Shown here piece by piece: positions 51,537-59,612 of a stretch of 64,000 nucleotides of DNA; within the stretch, counting starts at the first letter, position 1; each line of letters opens with the position of its first letter. This DNA comes from Filimonas effusa (GTDB lineage: Bacteria; Bacteroidota; Bacteroidia; Chitinophagales; Chitinophagaceae): NCBI RefSeq assembly GCF_004118675.1, contig NZ_SDHZ01000001.1:2480001-2544000 (forward strand), read 5' to 3'. The translations under genes were made by a program, and so were the position numbers. The notes under the pieces are model-generated. The model was given only the letters and a program-made list of their open reading frames with translations. It ran no database searches and had not been told where the DNA came from.

Positions 51537-53678
51537 ATGGAACAAGAAATGGGATTGCTTCTGCATACCGTCATCAAGCGCAATGGCGACTGCGTACCTT
51601 TCGAAGCAGACAAGATTAAAAGGGCCATTTACAAGGCATTGGAAGCAACAGGAAATGCAGATAAAGCAAAAGCGGCAGATTATTGTTTACAGGTTGTGGA
51701 AAAGCTAATGGCATCCTCTTTTTCGGCTGCCCCTGCAGTAGAAGATATCCAGGATGAAGTAGAACAGGTATTGATGGAAAACAAAGAATATGCAACTGCA
51801 AAAGCATATATCGTTTACCGTTATCAGCACCAGGATATCCGTACGGTAAAAGAAGCTTTCTCCAATGTAAACCTGGTAGACAACTATCTGAACATGAATG
51901 ATTGGCGCGTGAAAGAAAGTGCCAACTCCGGTTATTCGCTGCAAGGTTTGAACCAGCACATTTCAACAATCGTTAGTTCGCAGTACTGGCTGAATAAAAT
52001 TTATCCCAAAGAAATAGCTGCCGCGCATCAGCAGGGGCAGTTTCATATACATGATATTGGTTTTCTTAGTGTTTATTGTGTGGGCTGGGATCTTGAAGAC
52101 CTGTTAATGAATGGCTTCAAAGGCGTAGAAGGAAAAACACAAAGCAAACCACCTAAACACCTGCACAGCGCATTAGGCCAGGTTGTGAATTTCCTGTACA
52201 CCATGCAGGGTGAAGCGGCAGGCGCGCAGGCTTTCTCCAGTTTCGACACCTACCTGGCTCCTTTCATCCGTTACGACAATCTTAGCTATACCGAGGTAAA
52301 ACAATGTATGCAGGAATTCCTGTTCAACATGAACGTACCCACACGTGTTGGTTTCCAAACCCCGTTCACCAATATCACCATGGACCTGGAAGCGCCTTCC
52401 TTTATGAAAGACCAGGCTGTTATCATCGGTGGTGAATTACAGGAAGCCACCTACGGCGAATTCCAGCATGAGATGAATATCTTCAACCAGGTATTTGCAG
52501 AAGTAATGCTTGAAGGCGATGCTAAAGGCAGCGTATTTTCCTTCCCCATCCCCACCTACAATATCACCAAAGAATTCAACTGGGATGATCCTGCACACGA
52601 AAAGATCTGGGAGATGACCGCCCGTTACGGCATTCCTTATTTCTCCAACTTCGTGAACTCCGATATGAAGCCCGACGATGTGCGCAGCATGTGCTGTCGC
52701 CTCAGGCTCGACAAACGTGAATTAAGCAAACGCGGCGGCGGCCTCTTCGGTTCCAACCCACTTACCGGTTCTATAGGTGTTGTTACCATCAACCTCCCTC
52801 AATTAGGTTATAAGTTCAACAAAGAAGAAGATTTCTTCGACGAACTGCTGCACCTGATGGTAATGGCTAAAAACAGTCTTGAAATCAAACGTAAACTCGT
52901 AGAACGCTTCACTGAACAAGGGCTGTATCCTTATTCCAAGTTCTACCTGCGTAATCTTTACCAGAGAGATGGAAAATATTGGGACAACCACTTCTCCACC
53001 ATCGGACTGGTAGGTATGAATGAATGTTGCCTCAACTTCCTGGGCTGTGGCATTACCGATGAAAAAGGACATGCCTTTGCGATCAAGGTGATGGATTTCA
53101 TGCGCAGCGTACTGGAACATTTCCAGGAAGAAACCGGCCATATTTACAACCTGGAAGCCACTCCTGCTGAAGGCACTTCGTACCGTTTGGCACGCATTGA
53201 TAAAAAGCAATTCCCTGCGATCATCGTATCGAATGAAAAAGCTTTCCGTAAAGGAGCTGAGCCTTATTATACCAACTCGACACAATTACCTGTACAGTAT
53301 ACACAGGATATTTTTGAAGCGCTGGATCTGCAGGACGGATTACAGGTAAAATATACAGGTGGAACCGTATTTCATATGTTCATGGGCGAAAGGCAACTGC
53401 CAACCAGCTCTGTGAAACAACTGATCAAAAAGATCACGCATAATTTCCACCTGCCGTATATCACCCTATCTCCTACATTCAGTATTTGTCCTGACCATGG
53501 TTATATTGCCGGTGAGCACCATAAGTGTCCTACCTGCGCGACCATGGGTAAGGAACAGGATTGTACCGTCTTTACCCGTATCGTTGGTTACCTGCGCCCG
53601 GTAGATCAATGGAATGCCGGTAAACAGGAAGAATTCAAGGACAGGTTATTATACAAACCCGAACCCGTTCTGAGTTAA
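51537..53678 (+). CDS. nrdD: Anaerobic (class III) ribonucleoside-triphosphate reductase
   Basis: 713 aa, standard length. It reduces ribonucleoside triphosphates to deoxy forms without oxygen, using a glycyl radical. The ATP-cone occupies ~8-100 (VIKRNGDCVPFEADKIKRAIYKAL). The catalytic barrel includes MCCRLRLDKRELSKRGGGLFG. Near the C-terminus CPDHGYIAGEHHKCPTCATMG supplies the zinc cysteines, and RIVGYLRP holds the radical glycine (G684). The activase gene follows 124 bp downstream with a GC-rich hairpin between. This implies growth or survival without oxygen. Confidence 0.97.
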   Translation: MEQEMGLLLHTVIKRNGDCVPFEADKIKRAIYKALEATGNADKAKAADYCLQVVEKLMASSFSAAPAVEDIQDEVEQVLMENKEYATAKAYIVYRYQHQDIRTVKEAFSNVNLVDNYLNMNDWRVKESANSGYSLQGLNQHISTIVSSQYWLNKIYPKEIAAAHQQGQFHIHDIGFLSVYCVGWDLEDLLMNGFKGVEGKTQSKPPKHLHSALGQVVNFLYTMQGEAAGAQAFSSFDTYLAPFIRYDNLSYTEVKQCMQEFLFNMNVPTRVGFQTPFTNITMDLEAPSFMKDQAVIIGGELQEATYGEFQHEMNIFNQVFAEVMLEGDAKGSVFSFPIPTYNITKEFNWDDPAHEKIWEMTARYGIPYFSNFVNSDMKPDDVRSMCCRLRLDKRELSKRGGGLFGSNPLTGSIGVVTINLPQLGYKFNKEEDFFDELLHLMVMAKNSLEIKRKLVERFTEQGLYPYSKFYLRNLYQRDGKYWDNHFSTIGLVGMNECCLNFLGCGITDEKGHAFAIKVMDFMRSVLEHFQEETGHIYNLEATPAEGTSYRLARIDKKQFPAIIVSNEKAFRKGAEPYYTNSTQLPVQYTQDIFEALDLQDGLQVKYTGGTVFHMFMGERQLPTSSVKQLIKKITHNFHLPYITLSPTFSICPDHGYIAGEHHKCPTCATMGKEQDCTVFTRIVGYLRPVDQWNAGKQEEFKDRLLYKPEPVLS

Positions 53679-53723
53679 GTAAACGAAGAAACTGGCTTAT
53701 ACCCCCAATAGAATAGGCTCTAA

Positions 53724-53752
53724 ACAGCCGGCCGATTTTACCGGCCGGCTGT
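53724..53752. other. GC-rich intercistronic hairpin between nrdD and nrdG
   Basis: A perfect 11-bp stem ACAGCCGGCCG / CGGCCGGCTGT with a 7-nt AT-rich loop, 45 bp after nrdD and 50 bp before nrdG. No T-run follows, so it is more likely an mRNA stability or processing element, or a leaky terminator, than a full stop. Confidence 0.6.
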
Positions 53753-53802
53753 CACAAAAAGTTGCATTACCTGGATACACACCCCTCTAACACGATTGCC
53801 AT

Positions 53803-54516
53803 ATGATTAAGACGCAGAAAGCCCGGATACCGATCGGCGGCTTCTTAAAACAGAGTTTACTGGATTATCCAGGTTTTTTGTCCTGTATCGTTTACACCCA
53901 GGGTTGCAACATGCGATGCCGGTATTGTCATAATCCGAACCTGGTTTACCCGGCACTGATAAAGCAATCCGAAAAGCTGAACACTGTTGAAATCATCGAA
54001 TGGATTAGCAAAAACAGCCGTCTGCTCGATGCGGTGGTGATCACAGGTGGAGAACCTACGCTGCATCGCTCCCTACCCGCCTTTATCAGGCAGTTTAAGG
54101 AGATGGGATTAAAAGTGAAGCTGGACACCAATGGAAGTAACCCCGAGATGCTTGAAAAACTGATAGAAGGGGCCTATGTAGATCATATAGCCATGGACGT
54201 AAAAGCGCCACTGGAGACGTCCAACTATCATGGTATTATGGCCAGCAGGTTCAACAGCAGCCTGTTGCCGAAAATAATGCAGTCGGTAAGGCTCTTAAAC
54301 CGCCAGCAGGTGTCGCACGAATACCGGGTAACGCTGGACAATTCGCTGAGTTTAGTACAACTGGAGCAGATACTGGCTCAAACCCGTGGTAATCTTTACC
54401 TGCAGCCTGTGCGGGATATCAACACCCAGGTGGAACTGCCTCATCCCGGGATTACGGCAGCCGATCTGCAATGGTTATGCGGCAGGTTTCCAGGCAGGGA
54501 GGTGAGTGTGCGGTAA
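53803..54516 (+). CDS. nrdG: Anaerobic ribonucleotide reductase activating protein (radical SAM)
   Basis: 237 aa. GGFLKQSLLDYPGFLSCIVYTQ leads into the [4Fe-4S] motif C35-NMR-C39-RY-C42 (CX3CX2C). VVITGGEPTLH is the GGE SAM-binding motif and LKVKLDTNGSNP the following conserved strand. It generates the 5'-deoxyadenosyl radical that abstracts hydrogen from the NrdD glycine. It belongs to the longer NrdG-like group (about 230 aa) rather than the ~150-aa E. coli type. It is the partner of the upstream nrdD. Confidence 0.93.
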   Translation: MIKTQKARIPIGGFLKQSLLDYPGFLSCIVYTQGCNMRCRYCHNPNLVYPALIKQSEKLNTVEIIEWISKNSRLLDAVVITGGEPTLHRSLPAFIRQFKEMGLKVKLDTNGSNPEMLEKLIEGAYVDHIAMDVKAPLETSNYHGIMASRFNSSLLPKIMQSVRLLNRQQVSHEYRVTLDNSLSLVQLEQILAQTRGNLYLQPVRDINTQVELPHPGITAADLQWLCGRFPGREVSVR

Positions 54517-54768
54517 CACTAGCTGCTTCTTTTATACCAGGAAGCTCACCACTCAATGGGTTACAGTCGGGAACAGGGCTGTTCAGCCTGTGATTAAGCG
54601 CGGCGGATAGTGATGATGAGGGCTTTGTTCGCTTAGTGTAGCTCTTGTGTATCTCTGAGGTTCGTATTTAAAGCGTAGTTTTTCGTAGATGGGCGGGAAG
54701 GTATTTTATGAGGCTGCGGAGGAGTACGTGAAAACCCCAATAATGTTTCCCTGGCGTTTTCGCGTGTT

Positions 54769-55431
54769 TTAGAGGCCGTTTTGGGAGAATGACACAACGA
54801 TTTTAACGGGTAGGGACACGAGGAGGCTGGCCAATTGAGGGAGATGGCAGAATGAAATGGGAGCATATGTTTCTGTTCTTTGTAGACAGCCGGTAATAGC
54901 AGTTGGGCTGCCACGGGGTGGCATTAGTATGGGCCATTGCCTGAAAGCAGCTCTGTTGACAGTTATGGAAGGGAACTGTGACGCTGCCAGTTGATGCAGC
55001 ACCGACTTTGTAAATACCGGTTTGGTATTCAATGAAAGTGTTGCAGCGAAAGGAGACCGAACGGGTTTCCTGTTTGGGTCTGCGGCCTCCAGTTTACGGA
55101 GATAGCGATTAATGGTGAAATGCAGGACCTTGTTCACTTGTTGCATATCATATCCTTTGCAAAGCATATGCTGGGCTACGCCCACCAGTTGTTTGTAGTG
55201 GGGATAGCTGCGGTGTTTTTGCGGAATGGTTTGATAGAAAGTGCTGGCGATCCTGGCTGCCAGCGCCAAACGGGCGGCGCTTTTGCGGCTACCTGCGAAG
55301 AGGGGGTCGGAGCGCCAGCGTTCGGCGGTGAGGTTGCTTTTCATACGTACACAGCCAACGCCGCATCTCTTGTAAAAAGAGAGGAGCTCTATGGTTTTTT
55401 CCCAGATGATGGGACCTGTTTGTTTGGCCAT
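54769..55431 (-). CDS. Conserved hypothetical protein (220 aa)
   Basis: The ATG at 55431 opens MAKQTGPIIWEKTIELLSFYKRCG. The central part (SRKSAARLALAARIASTFYQTIPQKHRSYPHYKQLVG ... VNKVLHFTINRYL) is basic and helical. It resembles a recurring Bacteroidota family of about 150-220 aa whose function I do not know. The C-terminal ~70 residues are low in charge and poorly defined. No signal peptide or membrane helix. It is divergent from ssrA with 263 bp between, and convergent with nrdG (252 bp gap without recognisable features). Confidence 0.6.
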   Translation of the reverse strand: MAKQTGPIIWEKTIELLSFYKRCGVGCVRMKSNLTAERWRSDPLFAGSRKSAARLALAARIASTFYQTIPQKHRSYPHYKQLVGVAQHMLCKGYDMQQVNKVLHFTINRYLRKLEAADPNRKPVRSPFAATLSLNTKPVFTKSVLHQLAASQFPSITVNRAAFRQWPILMPPRGSPTAITGCLQRTETYAPISFCHLPQLASLLVSLPVKIVVSFSQNGL

Positions 55432-55629
55432 GTTTTTCTGTTTTACGGGCCAATTGTACTATTTTCTGTAAAACAAAATTTAAGTGCTGCATGGTGGAAA
55501 TGAAATATTTCCGGACCCAATAATAAAAACGACAAAGAGTAGGCAGATAAGTCTATAACGCCCAATACGTTAGCTCTCCGGACTTCAGCAACCGGGGGGC
55601 TAATTTTTTATCCGGATCAACTATTTTCG

Positions 55630-55637
55630 TATATTTG
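55630..55637 (+). promoter_or_regulatory. Candidate -7 promoter element for ssrA
   Basis: TATATTTG is an exact TAnnTTTG match, 58 bp before the mature tmRNA 5' end, leaving a ~50-nt leader for RNase P to remove. A TTTTTTA run lies near the -33 position instead of TTTG. Confidence 0.55.
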
Positions 55638-55694
55638 CAGGCTCTGGAAAAGTAGGCCAGGGAATAGATCTTTGATTTTTACTACTATCACAAT

Positions 55695-56070
55695 GGGGCT
55701 GTACTTGGTTTTGACAGCATGGGTTGCGGTAGGTGTAAGCATGCAGTGCGTTGGATAATTAGCACTTAAATCTGAATATTCAAAACACAAATGGCAATAC
55801 TTCGTATGCCATGGCTGCCTAATCAGTGATTAGATAGTCATTAGGGCCGCGTTGAGCAGGTTGTTCTGTTACCAAGCTCCGCCGCCGACTCAAAACCAAA
55901 TACAGAATGCTGTAATGGAAGGCTGTGCCCATTGCAAAAGACTATACAGCTAAGCGTAGGGTTGGTTTGTTCATTTCCTGCTTTACGCCGACAATTAATA
56001 ATGAAATAAGCATGTAGAAAGCTTATGGCAATTATGTTTGGACAGGGGTTCGACTCCCCTCAGCTCCACC
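55695..56070 (+). ncRNA. ssrA: Transfer-messenger RNA (tmRNA)
   Basis: The 5' end GGGGCTG pairs with CAGCTCC at 56061-56067 to form the tRNA-like acceptor stem, followed by ACC. The T arm is GACAGGGGTTCGACTCCCCT. The tag frame at 55793-55822 reads GGC AAT ACT TCG TAT GCC ATG GCT GCC TAA, giving GNTSYAMAA and a stop, like other Bacteroidota tags (GxxxYAxAA). It rescues stalled ribosomes and tags the peptide for proteolysis. The encoded 3' end is ACC followed by T, so a full CCA is not present at the junction with the integrated element. Confidence 0.96.
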
Positions 56071-57585
56071 TGGGGGGACTTCACAGTCCCCCTTTTCATT
56101 TTTATCCATTTCCAAGACACCTTCCTCCTTCATTTTCAGTATGTTATGGCTTAGGGATTTCAATATTGTAGGGGTTCGATAGATACCATTTTTATAGTAA
56201 AGATTGCTATCGAACCCCTTATTTATAAGCCCTTGTTTTTGTATTGTAGAAGCACTTTCGTAAACGAAACCCAAATCGGTAAGACGGTCTAAATTTAAAT
56301 TCAATAGCTCGTACAACTGATCTTCATCTTGATTGAGCCGTGCTATTTGGCTTTTGGCACTAATCTTAATTTTGTTGAGATCATTGTACCATCTTTCATA
56401 TGTATCATGAGTAATTTTATTGCTTATCCACTTTTCTTCTACAGATGCTAGTTTTGCTTCTGCATCATGTAGCTCCTTTGACCTTATCCTTAAGTTGGTA
56501 CTCTTGGCTGCAAGACGCATTTCTACCATTTTTTCACTTTCAATCCTAATACCCTGAAGGTGGCTTTTGGGTATGCTCATTAGTTCAAAAACCCTCACAA
56601 TCTGCTGGTGAGATTTTTTTGCGCTGATATTATTATGTTTAGGTTGATTGCATTTATAGTAATAAAAGTAGCCTCCGTGCCTTCCCCTCGAAGGCGCACC
56701 GGTCAGGAACCTGCCACAATGACACTTCAAAACCCCACGCAGCGGTATTTCATCCGAGAGAGAGATTTTGGGCTTATCTTTTTTGTTCAATTTTTGTTGA
56801 ACCAGGTGCCATGTACTATAATCAATTATACAATCATGCTCTTTAATAGGGAACAATCCACCAGGAAGTTCTTTGTAAGGTTTTACATTTTGATAACCTG
56901 CATAAACAGGATTACTCAATATCCTTTGAATAGCACTGTTTCCAACGTGTTTAAAACCTATTGCCCTTACTTCTTTTAAAATATGATTCAATGGGGCATC
57001 GGCTAAGAAAGCCTTATAAATATATTCCACAATATGAGCTTCAGAGGCATTTCTAACAAGTCTCCTGGTTTCTCCTGCACCTTCTTTTTCGTATCCAAAG
57101 GGTGACCATGAATGGATATACTTACCTTTAATTGCCTTACCAGTATAAATACCCGAATTTATATCGTTCTGTCTCTTGATATTTTCTGAGTTTCCTAACA
57201 GAAACTCAAGCCCCATCATGAAAAACGAATTATGATCTAGACAATCATAGATAGAGCCTCTACCAGCACTCACAATCCTAACACCATATTGAGATTGGAT
57301 TTGCTTAACCATATTTATTGCGTCTCCGGCTTCCCTGCTGAATCTTGTCAATTCCGAAACAACCAAATAATCAATACCATGATAGTTCTTTTTGATAAAA
57401 TCAAATAGCTTTTTTATATCTGGTCGGTCAAAGTTTCTGGCAGTATGGCCCTCATCAATAAATGAATCAGAAATTTGAACGTTATTGTAATTCATCCACT
57501 GTCCAGTTATCGCATCCTGCCTCTCAATACTATGTTGGCTTTGACCATCACTACTGAATCTCAGGTAACGTATTCCCTTTTTCAT
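56032..57585 (-). CDS. Large serine recombinase (integrase of the conjugative element)
   Basis: 517 aa. Residues 1-150 form the resolvase/invertase catalytic domain: RYLRFSSDGQSQHSIERQ with probable nucleophile Ser11, and DYLVVSELTRFSREAGDAI with the catalytic arginines. A recombinase DNA-binding domain (~175-280, GYEKEGAGETRRLVRN) and a zinc-ribbon (~300-335, CHCGRFLTG ... YKCNQPKHN) follow, then a coiled coil (~370-430). It inserts and excises the element by double-strand exchange. The last 12 codons (GGAEGSRTPVQT) plus the stop are antisense to the tmRNA 3' end, so the C-terminus is completed by the target gene. A 61-aa gene overlaps its start. Confidence 0.93.
   Translation of the reverse strand: MKKGIRYLRFSSDGQSQHSIERQDAITGQWMNYNNVQISDSFIDEGHTARNFDRPDIKKLFDFIKKNYHGIDYLVVSELTRFSREAGDAINMVKQIQSQYGVRIVSAGRGSIYDCLDHNSFFMMGLEFLLGNSENIKRQNDINSGIYTGKAIKGKYIHSWSPFGYEKEGAGETRRLVRNASEAHIVEYIYKAFLADAPLNHILKEVRAIGFKHVGNSAIQRILSNPVYAGYQNVKPYKELPGGLFPIKEHDCIIDYSTWHLVQQKLNKKDKPKISLSDEIPLRGVLKCHCGRFLTGAPSRGRHGGYFYYYKCNQPKHNNISAKKSHQQIVRVFELMSIPKSHLQGIRIESEKMVEMRLAAKSTNLRIRSKELHDAEAKLASVEEKWISNKITHDTYERWYNDLNKIKISAKSQIARLNQDEDQLYELLNLNLDRLTDLGFVYESASTIQKQGLINKGFDSNLYYKNGIYRTPTILKSLSHNILKMKEEGVLEMDKNEKGDCEVPPGGAEGSRTPVQT
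56055..56071. other. Probable attachment-site junction (ssrA 3' end / conjugative element)
   Basis: The conjugative element abuts the last bases of ssrA: host-type sequence on the left, element genes on the right. The recombinase reading frame crosses the junction. The exact crossover cannot be fixed because the other end of the element lies outside the window, so coordinates are approximate. Confidence 0.5.
56073..56096 (+). terminator. Intrinsic terminator directly after ssrA
   Basis: An 8-bp stem GGGGGACT / AGTCCCCC with a TCAC loop and a TTTT tail, starting three bases past the tmRNA end. It lies inside the antisense recombinase coding region and on the element side of the presumed junction, so the element may supply the ssrA terminator. 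Confidence 0.8.
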
Positions 57586-57727
57586 AAGCCTGTTTAAAAG
57601 TTAAATCAACAATAATTTCTGCTATTAAATTTACAAATTCTTGTTCTTTTTTTGTCTCTTGCTGAATTATAATTTCAGTAGCTTTTTGAGTAAGCGTTTT
57701 TGAATCAATTGGCTTCACATTTTCCAT
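57551..57727 (-). CDS. Small protein of unknown function, coupled to the recombinase gene (58 aa)
   Basis: ATG 57727 gives MENVKPIDSKTLTQKATEI... ending NTLPEIQ; a GTG at 57736 is in frame. The sequence is mostly helical (AEIIVDLTFKQAYEKG) and acidic/basic mixed. It overlaps the recombinase start by 35 bp in another frame, so translation is probably coupled. Small ORFs in this place could be recombination directionality factors or recombinase partners, but nothing in the sequence proves it. Confidence 0.65.
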   Translation of the reverse strand: MENVKPIDSKTLTQKATEIIIQQETKKEQEFVNLIAEIIVDLTFKQAYEKGNTLPEIQ

Positions 57728-57757
57728 ACAACACACATTTCACTACCAACAAATAGT

Positions 57758-57784
57758 GAAAAAGCCCGATTAACGGGCTTTTTC
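57758..57784. terminator. Bidirectional intrinsic terminator upstream of the recombinase operon
   Basis: A perfect 11-bp stem GAAAAAGCCCG / CGGGCTTTTTC with an ATTAA loop. It insulates the two-gene recombinase unit from the tra-side genes. Confidence 0.88.
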
Positions 57785-57863
57785 GTGGATTATCCCCACC
57801 TGCTGCTTATCGCTGGCCGGTTGCGCTCCCGCAGAGCCGACTTCCTTTTCGGACAGCAAGACG

Positions 57864-58046
57864 TTAATTAAGATGTAAGTCACTATTGTATAATATTTCA
57901 GATTCAAATAGCATCAGTAATTCCATTAAACTATTAGCTTGCAGCAATAACTTATTATTGTAAGCTGTCTGGAACTTGTCAACGTCCTCCGGCTTTACCT
58001 TCATTATTATGTACTGGCTATTCTCTATCATTAAATAATACCTCAT
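57864..58046 (-). CDS. Small protein of unknown function in the element (60 aa)
   Basis: ATG 58046 to stop 57864: MRYYLMIENSQYIIMKVKPEDVDKF... ending NSDLHLN. It contains an alternating hydrophobic strand then a helix (LLLQANSLMELLMLFESEIL). No family recognised. It sits 24 bp after the winged-helix-like gene, same strand, at the end of the element's accessory cluster. Confidence 0.55.
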   Translation of the reverse strand: MRYYLMIENSQYIIMKVKPEDVDKFQTAYNNKLLLQANSLMELLMLFESEILYNSDLHLN

Positions 58047-58070
58047 AACTCAATTTTTTTCGTTCTAAAA

Positions 58071-58406
58071 TCATTCATTAGAAGATCTGTATTTGACCTC
58101 ATTGAACTTTAAAGAATGTTCTTCAATCAGATTTTTGATGTAAACCTGGCTGCCTAAAACTGGATGGTAAGAAGGTATATACTTTATATAGCCGAAGGCA
58201 TGAAGCTCCCTCATACATTTATGATATGATGTTTGTTGCACTTTTGCCTTTTGCATTACCTCCCGCCGTGTTATATAAATGGGATTTTTGAATGAATTAA
58301 GATTCCAGTATTGGAATAATGCCATATAAACAGATATGTGAATACTGGATAATCTTTCATCCCTAATCGCTACTGTGTAGAATCCCGTTAGTTGAGTAAC
58401 ATACAT
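58071..58406 (-). CDS. Winged-helix-like protein of Bacteroidota conjugative elements (111 aa)
   Basis: MYVTQLTGFYTVAIRDERLSSIHISVYMALFQYWNLN is the opening of a small family I associate with Bacteroidota mobile elements. The middle, YITRREVMQKAKVQQTSYHKCMREL-HAFGYI, fits a winged helix-turn-helix (recognition helix around TSYHKCMREL). It is probably a DNA-binding regulator of element genes. It follows the 293-aa gene by 25 bp, same strand. Confidence 0.7.
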   Translation of the reverse strand: MYVTQLTGFYTVAIRDERLSSIHISVYMALFQYWNLNSFKNPIYITRREVMQKAKVQQTSYHKCMRELHAFGYIKYIPSYHPVLGSQVYIKNLIEEHSLKFNEVKYRSSNE

Positions 58407-58431
58407 AGCTTTCTTCTTTATCGTTTTATAA

Positions 58432-59313
58432 TTATCTGGATAAGTCTACATCACGGTTATTAGGCTTACCTGATGTAACGGATTGTTCATTTTCCTGACC
58501 AGCATAAAGCTGTCGTTCCGGTTTATTTTCATGCAACTGATAACTGGAATTTTCTTTATCAACCGTCATGTATCTGGGAACATTCATCTTAACCGTATCA
58601 TCCAATGAAGTCGGATTTTCAATATGATATTCATGTGTTTTTGTTTCACGGTTGTATTCTGGGAACGCCCACTTTAAAGCAACCCCAGTACCGGATTCCG
58701 GAAAGCCACTAGGATCAAGCTTAGGTTTCAGATCATCGAATTTCCCAACAATTAGATGGTTGGCCCTTTCTGAAGGATGTTTTGTTAAATCAGAATCCAG
58801 TTGCTCATGAAAGGATTTAACCGCGTCTTCATAATTTGTGTGTTTAGAGTTAACATAATTTGAATACCCACTTTCCCATTCCATGCCACGATGAATATTG
58901 CCTACTACCATATATTCATGCACTTTATCAGGTATTGCTACCTCTTCCTGTATATGAACTTTTGCCGGTTCGCCATACATAAGTGTGTCAATAGCATTCC
59001 TACTTTCTTCGGTTGAAAAACGCTCTATTATGGGTGCCTGTTCGACAATTTTCTGAACTTCAAATCTTTCCTCAGCTCTATCAACTGCACCCTGCATTTC
59101 CCGTATTGTAGAATAAGAAAATCGGTCAACATCAGTTGAATTTTCGTAGCAATACTCCTGCACATCATATGATGACTTGAAGGAAGCCAGGTCTGACTTC
59201 AAGATAAAAGGCAATTCTTCGGGATAAGCAACGAACAAGCTACCTGCCTTTTGTTCCTCAGTCAAATAATCTCTTATACCTTTTAAATCAGCATTTGAAA
59301 ATTCCAAATTCAT
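58432..59313 (-). CDS. Element-encoded protein with duplicated N-terminal domain (293 aa), unknown function
   Basis: Residues ~5-85 (GIRDYLTEEQKAGSLFVAYPEELPF ... YDVQEYCYENS ... MQGAVDRAEERF) align with nearly all of the 87-aa protein encoded immediately upstream, so the domain is duplicated. Residues ~130-293 are different, polar and probably partly disordered (ending NNRDVDLSR), with HEYMVVGNIHRGMEWESGY as the most structured part. No signal peptide. Function unknown; the genes lie between traN and the recombinase unit, where accessory or anti-defence genes are often carried. Confidence 0.7.
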   Translation of the reverse strand: MNLEFSNADLKGIRDYLTEEQKAGSLFVAYPEELPFILKSDLASFKSSYDVQEYCYENSTDVDRFSYSTIREMQGAVDRAEERFEVQKIVEQAPIIERFSTEESRNAIDTLMYGEPAKVHIQEEVAIPDKVHEYMVVGNIHRGMEWESGYSNYVNSKHTNYEDAVKSFHEQLDSDLTKHPSERANHLIVGKFDDLKPKLDPSGFPESGTGVALKWAFPEYNRETKTHEYHIENPTSLDDTVKMNVPRYMTVDKENSSYQLHENKPERQLYAGQENEQSVTSGKPNNRDVDLSR

Positions 59314-59320
59314 AACTATT

Positions 59321-59584
59321 TTATTTGTGATGCCTGAATATTTTTTTCATTGCAACCTCTACAGCTCCTTGCATTTTGTCAATAGTGCAAAAAGTATATC
59401 GTTCTTTGCCAATTGAATTTTCAAAGCAGTATTGCTTTACATCATATACAGAAGAAAAACAGGTCAAATCATCTTTTGATAATCTTGGAATGGTTTCATC
59501 AAATGCGACCCAATGTTTGCCTGCCTTCCTCTGTTCGTTCAGCAATACTTCAATCAAAATAGCATCCTCATTTACAAAATTCAT
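59321..59584 (-). CDS. Single-domain paralog of the 293-aa element protein (87 aa)
   Basis: ATG 59584 gives MNFVNEDAILIEVLLNEQRKAGKHW.... It matches the first ~85 residues of the next gene in order: NEQRKAGKHWVAF against TEEQKAGSLFVAY, SVYDVKQYCFENS against SSYDVQEYCYENS, and MQGAVEVAMKKI against MQGAVDRAEERF. It begins 28 bp after traN and is 7 bp upstream of its larger relative. Confidence 0.68.
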   Translation of the reverse strand: MNFVNEDAILIEVLLNEQRKAGKHWVAFDETIPRLSKDDLTCFSSVYDVKQYCFENSIGKERYTFCTIDKMQGAVEVAMKKIFRHHK

Positions 59585-59612
59585 AACCTCTATTTTGATT
59601 CTGAATTATCTA

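Noticed and set aside
54633-54914. A 93-codon minus-strand frame ending in ...RDTQELH.
   Set aside because: It overlaps the end of the 220-aa gene in another frame, is rich in Pro/Ser/Lys without a domain, and has no start context. Treated as a chance frame.
56032-56070. GGAEGSRTPVQT tail as a conserved functional motif of the recombinase.
   Set aside because: The same residues arise wherever a frame is read antisense through a T arm and acceptor stem; it is explained by ssrA, not by protein conservation.
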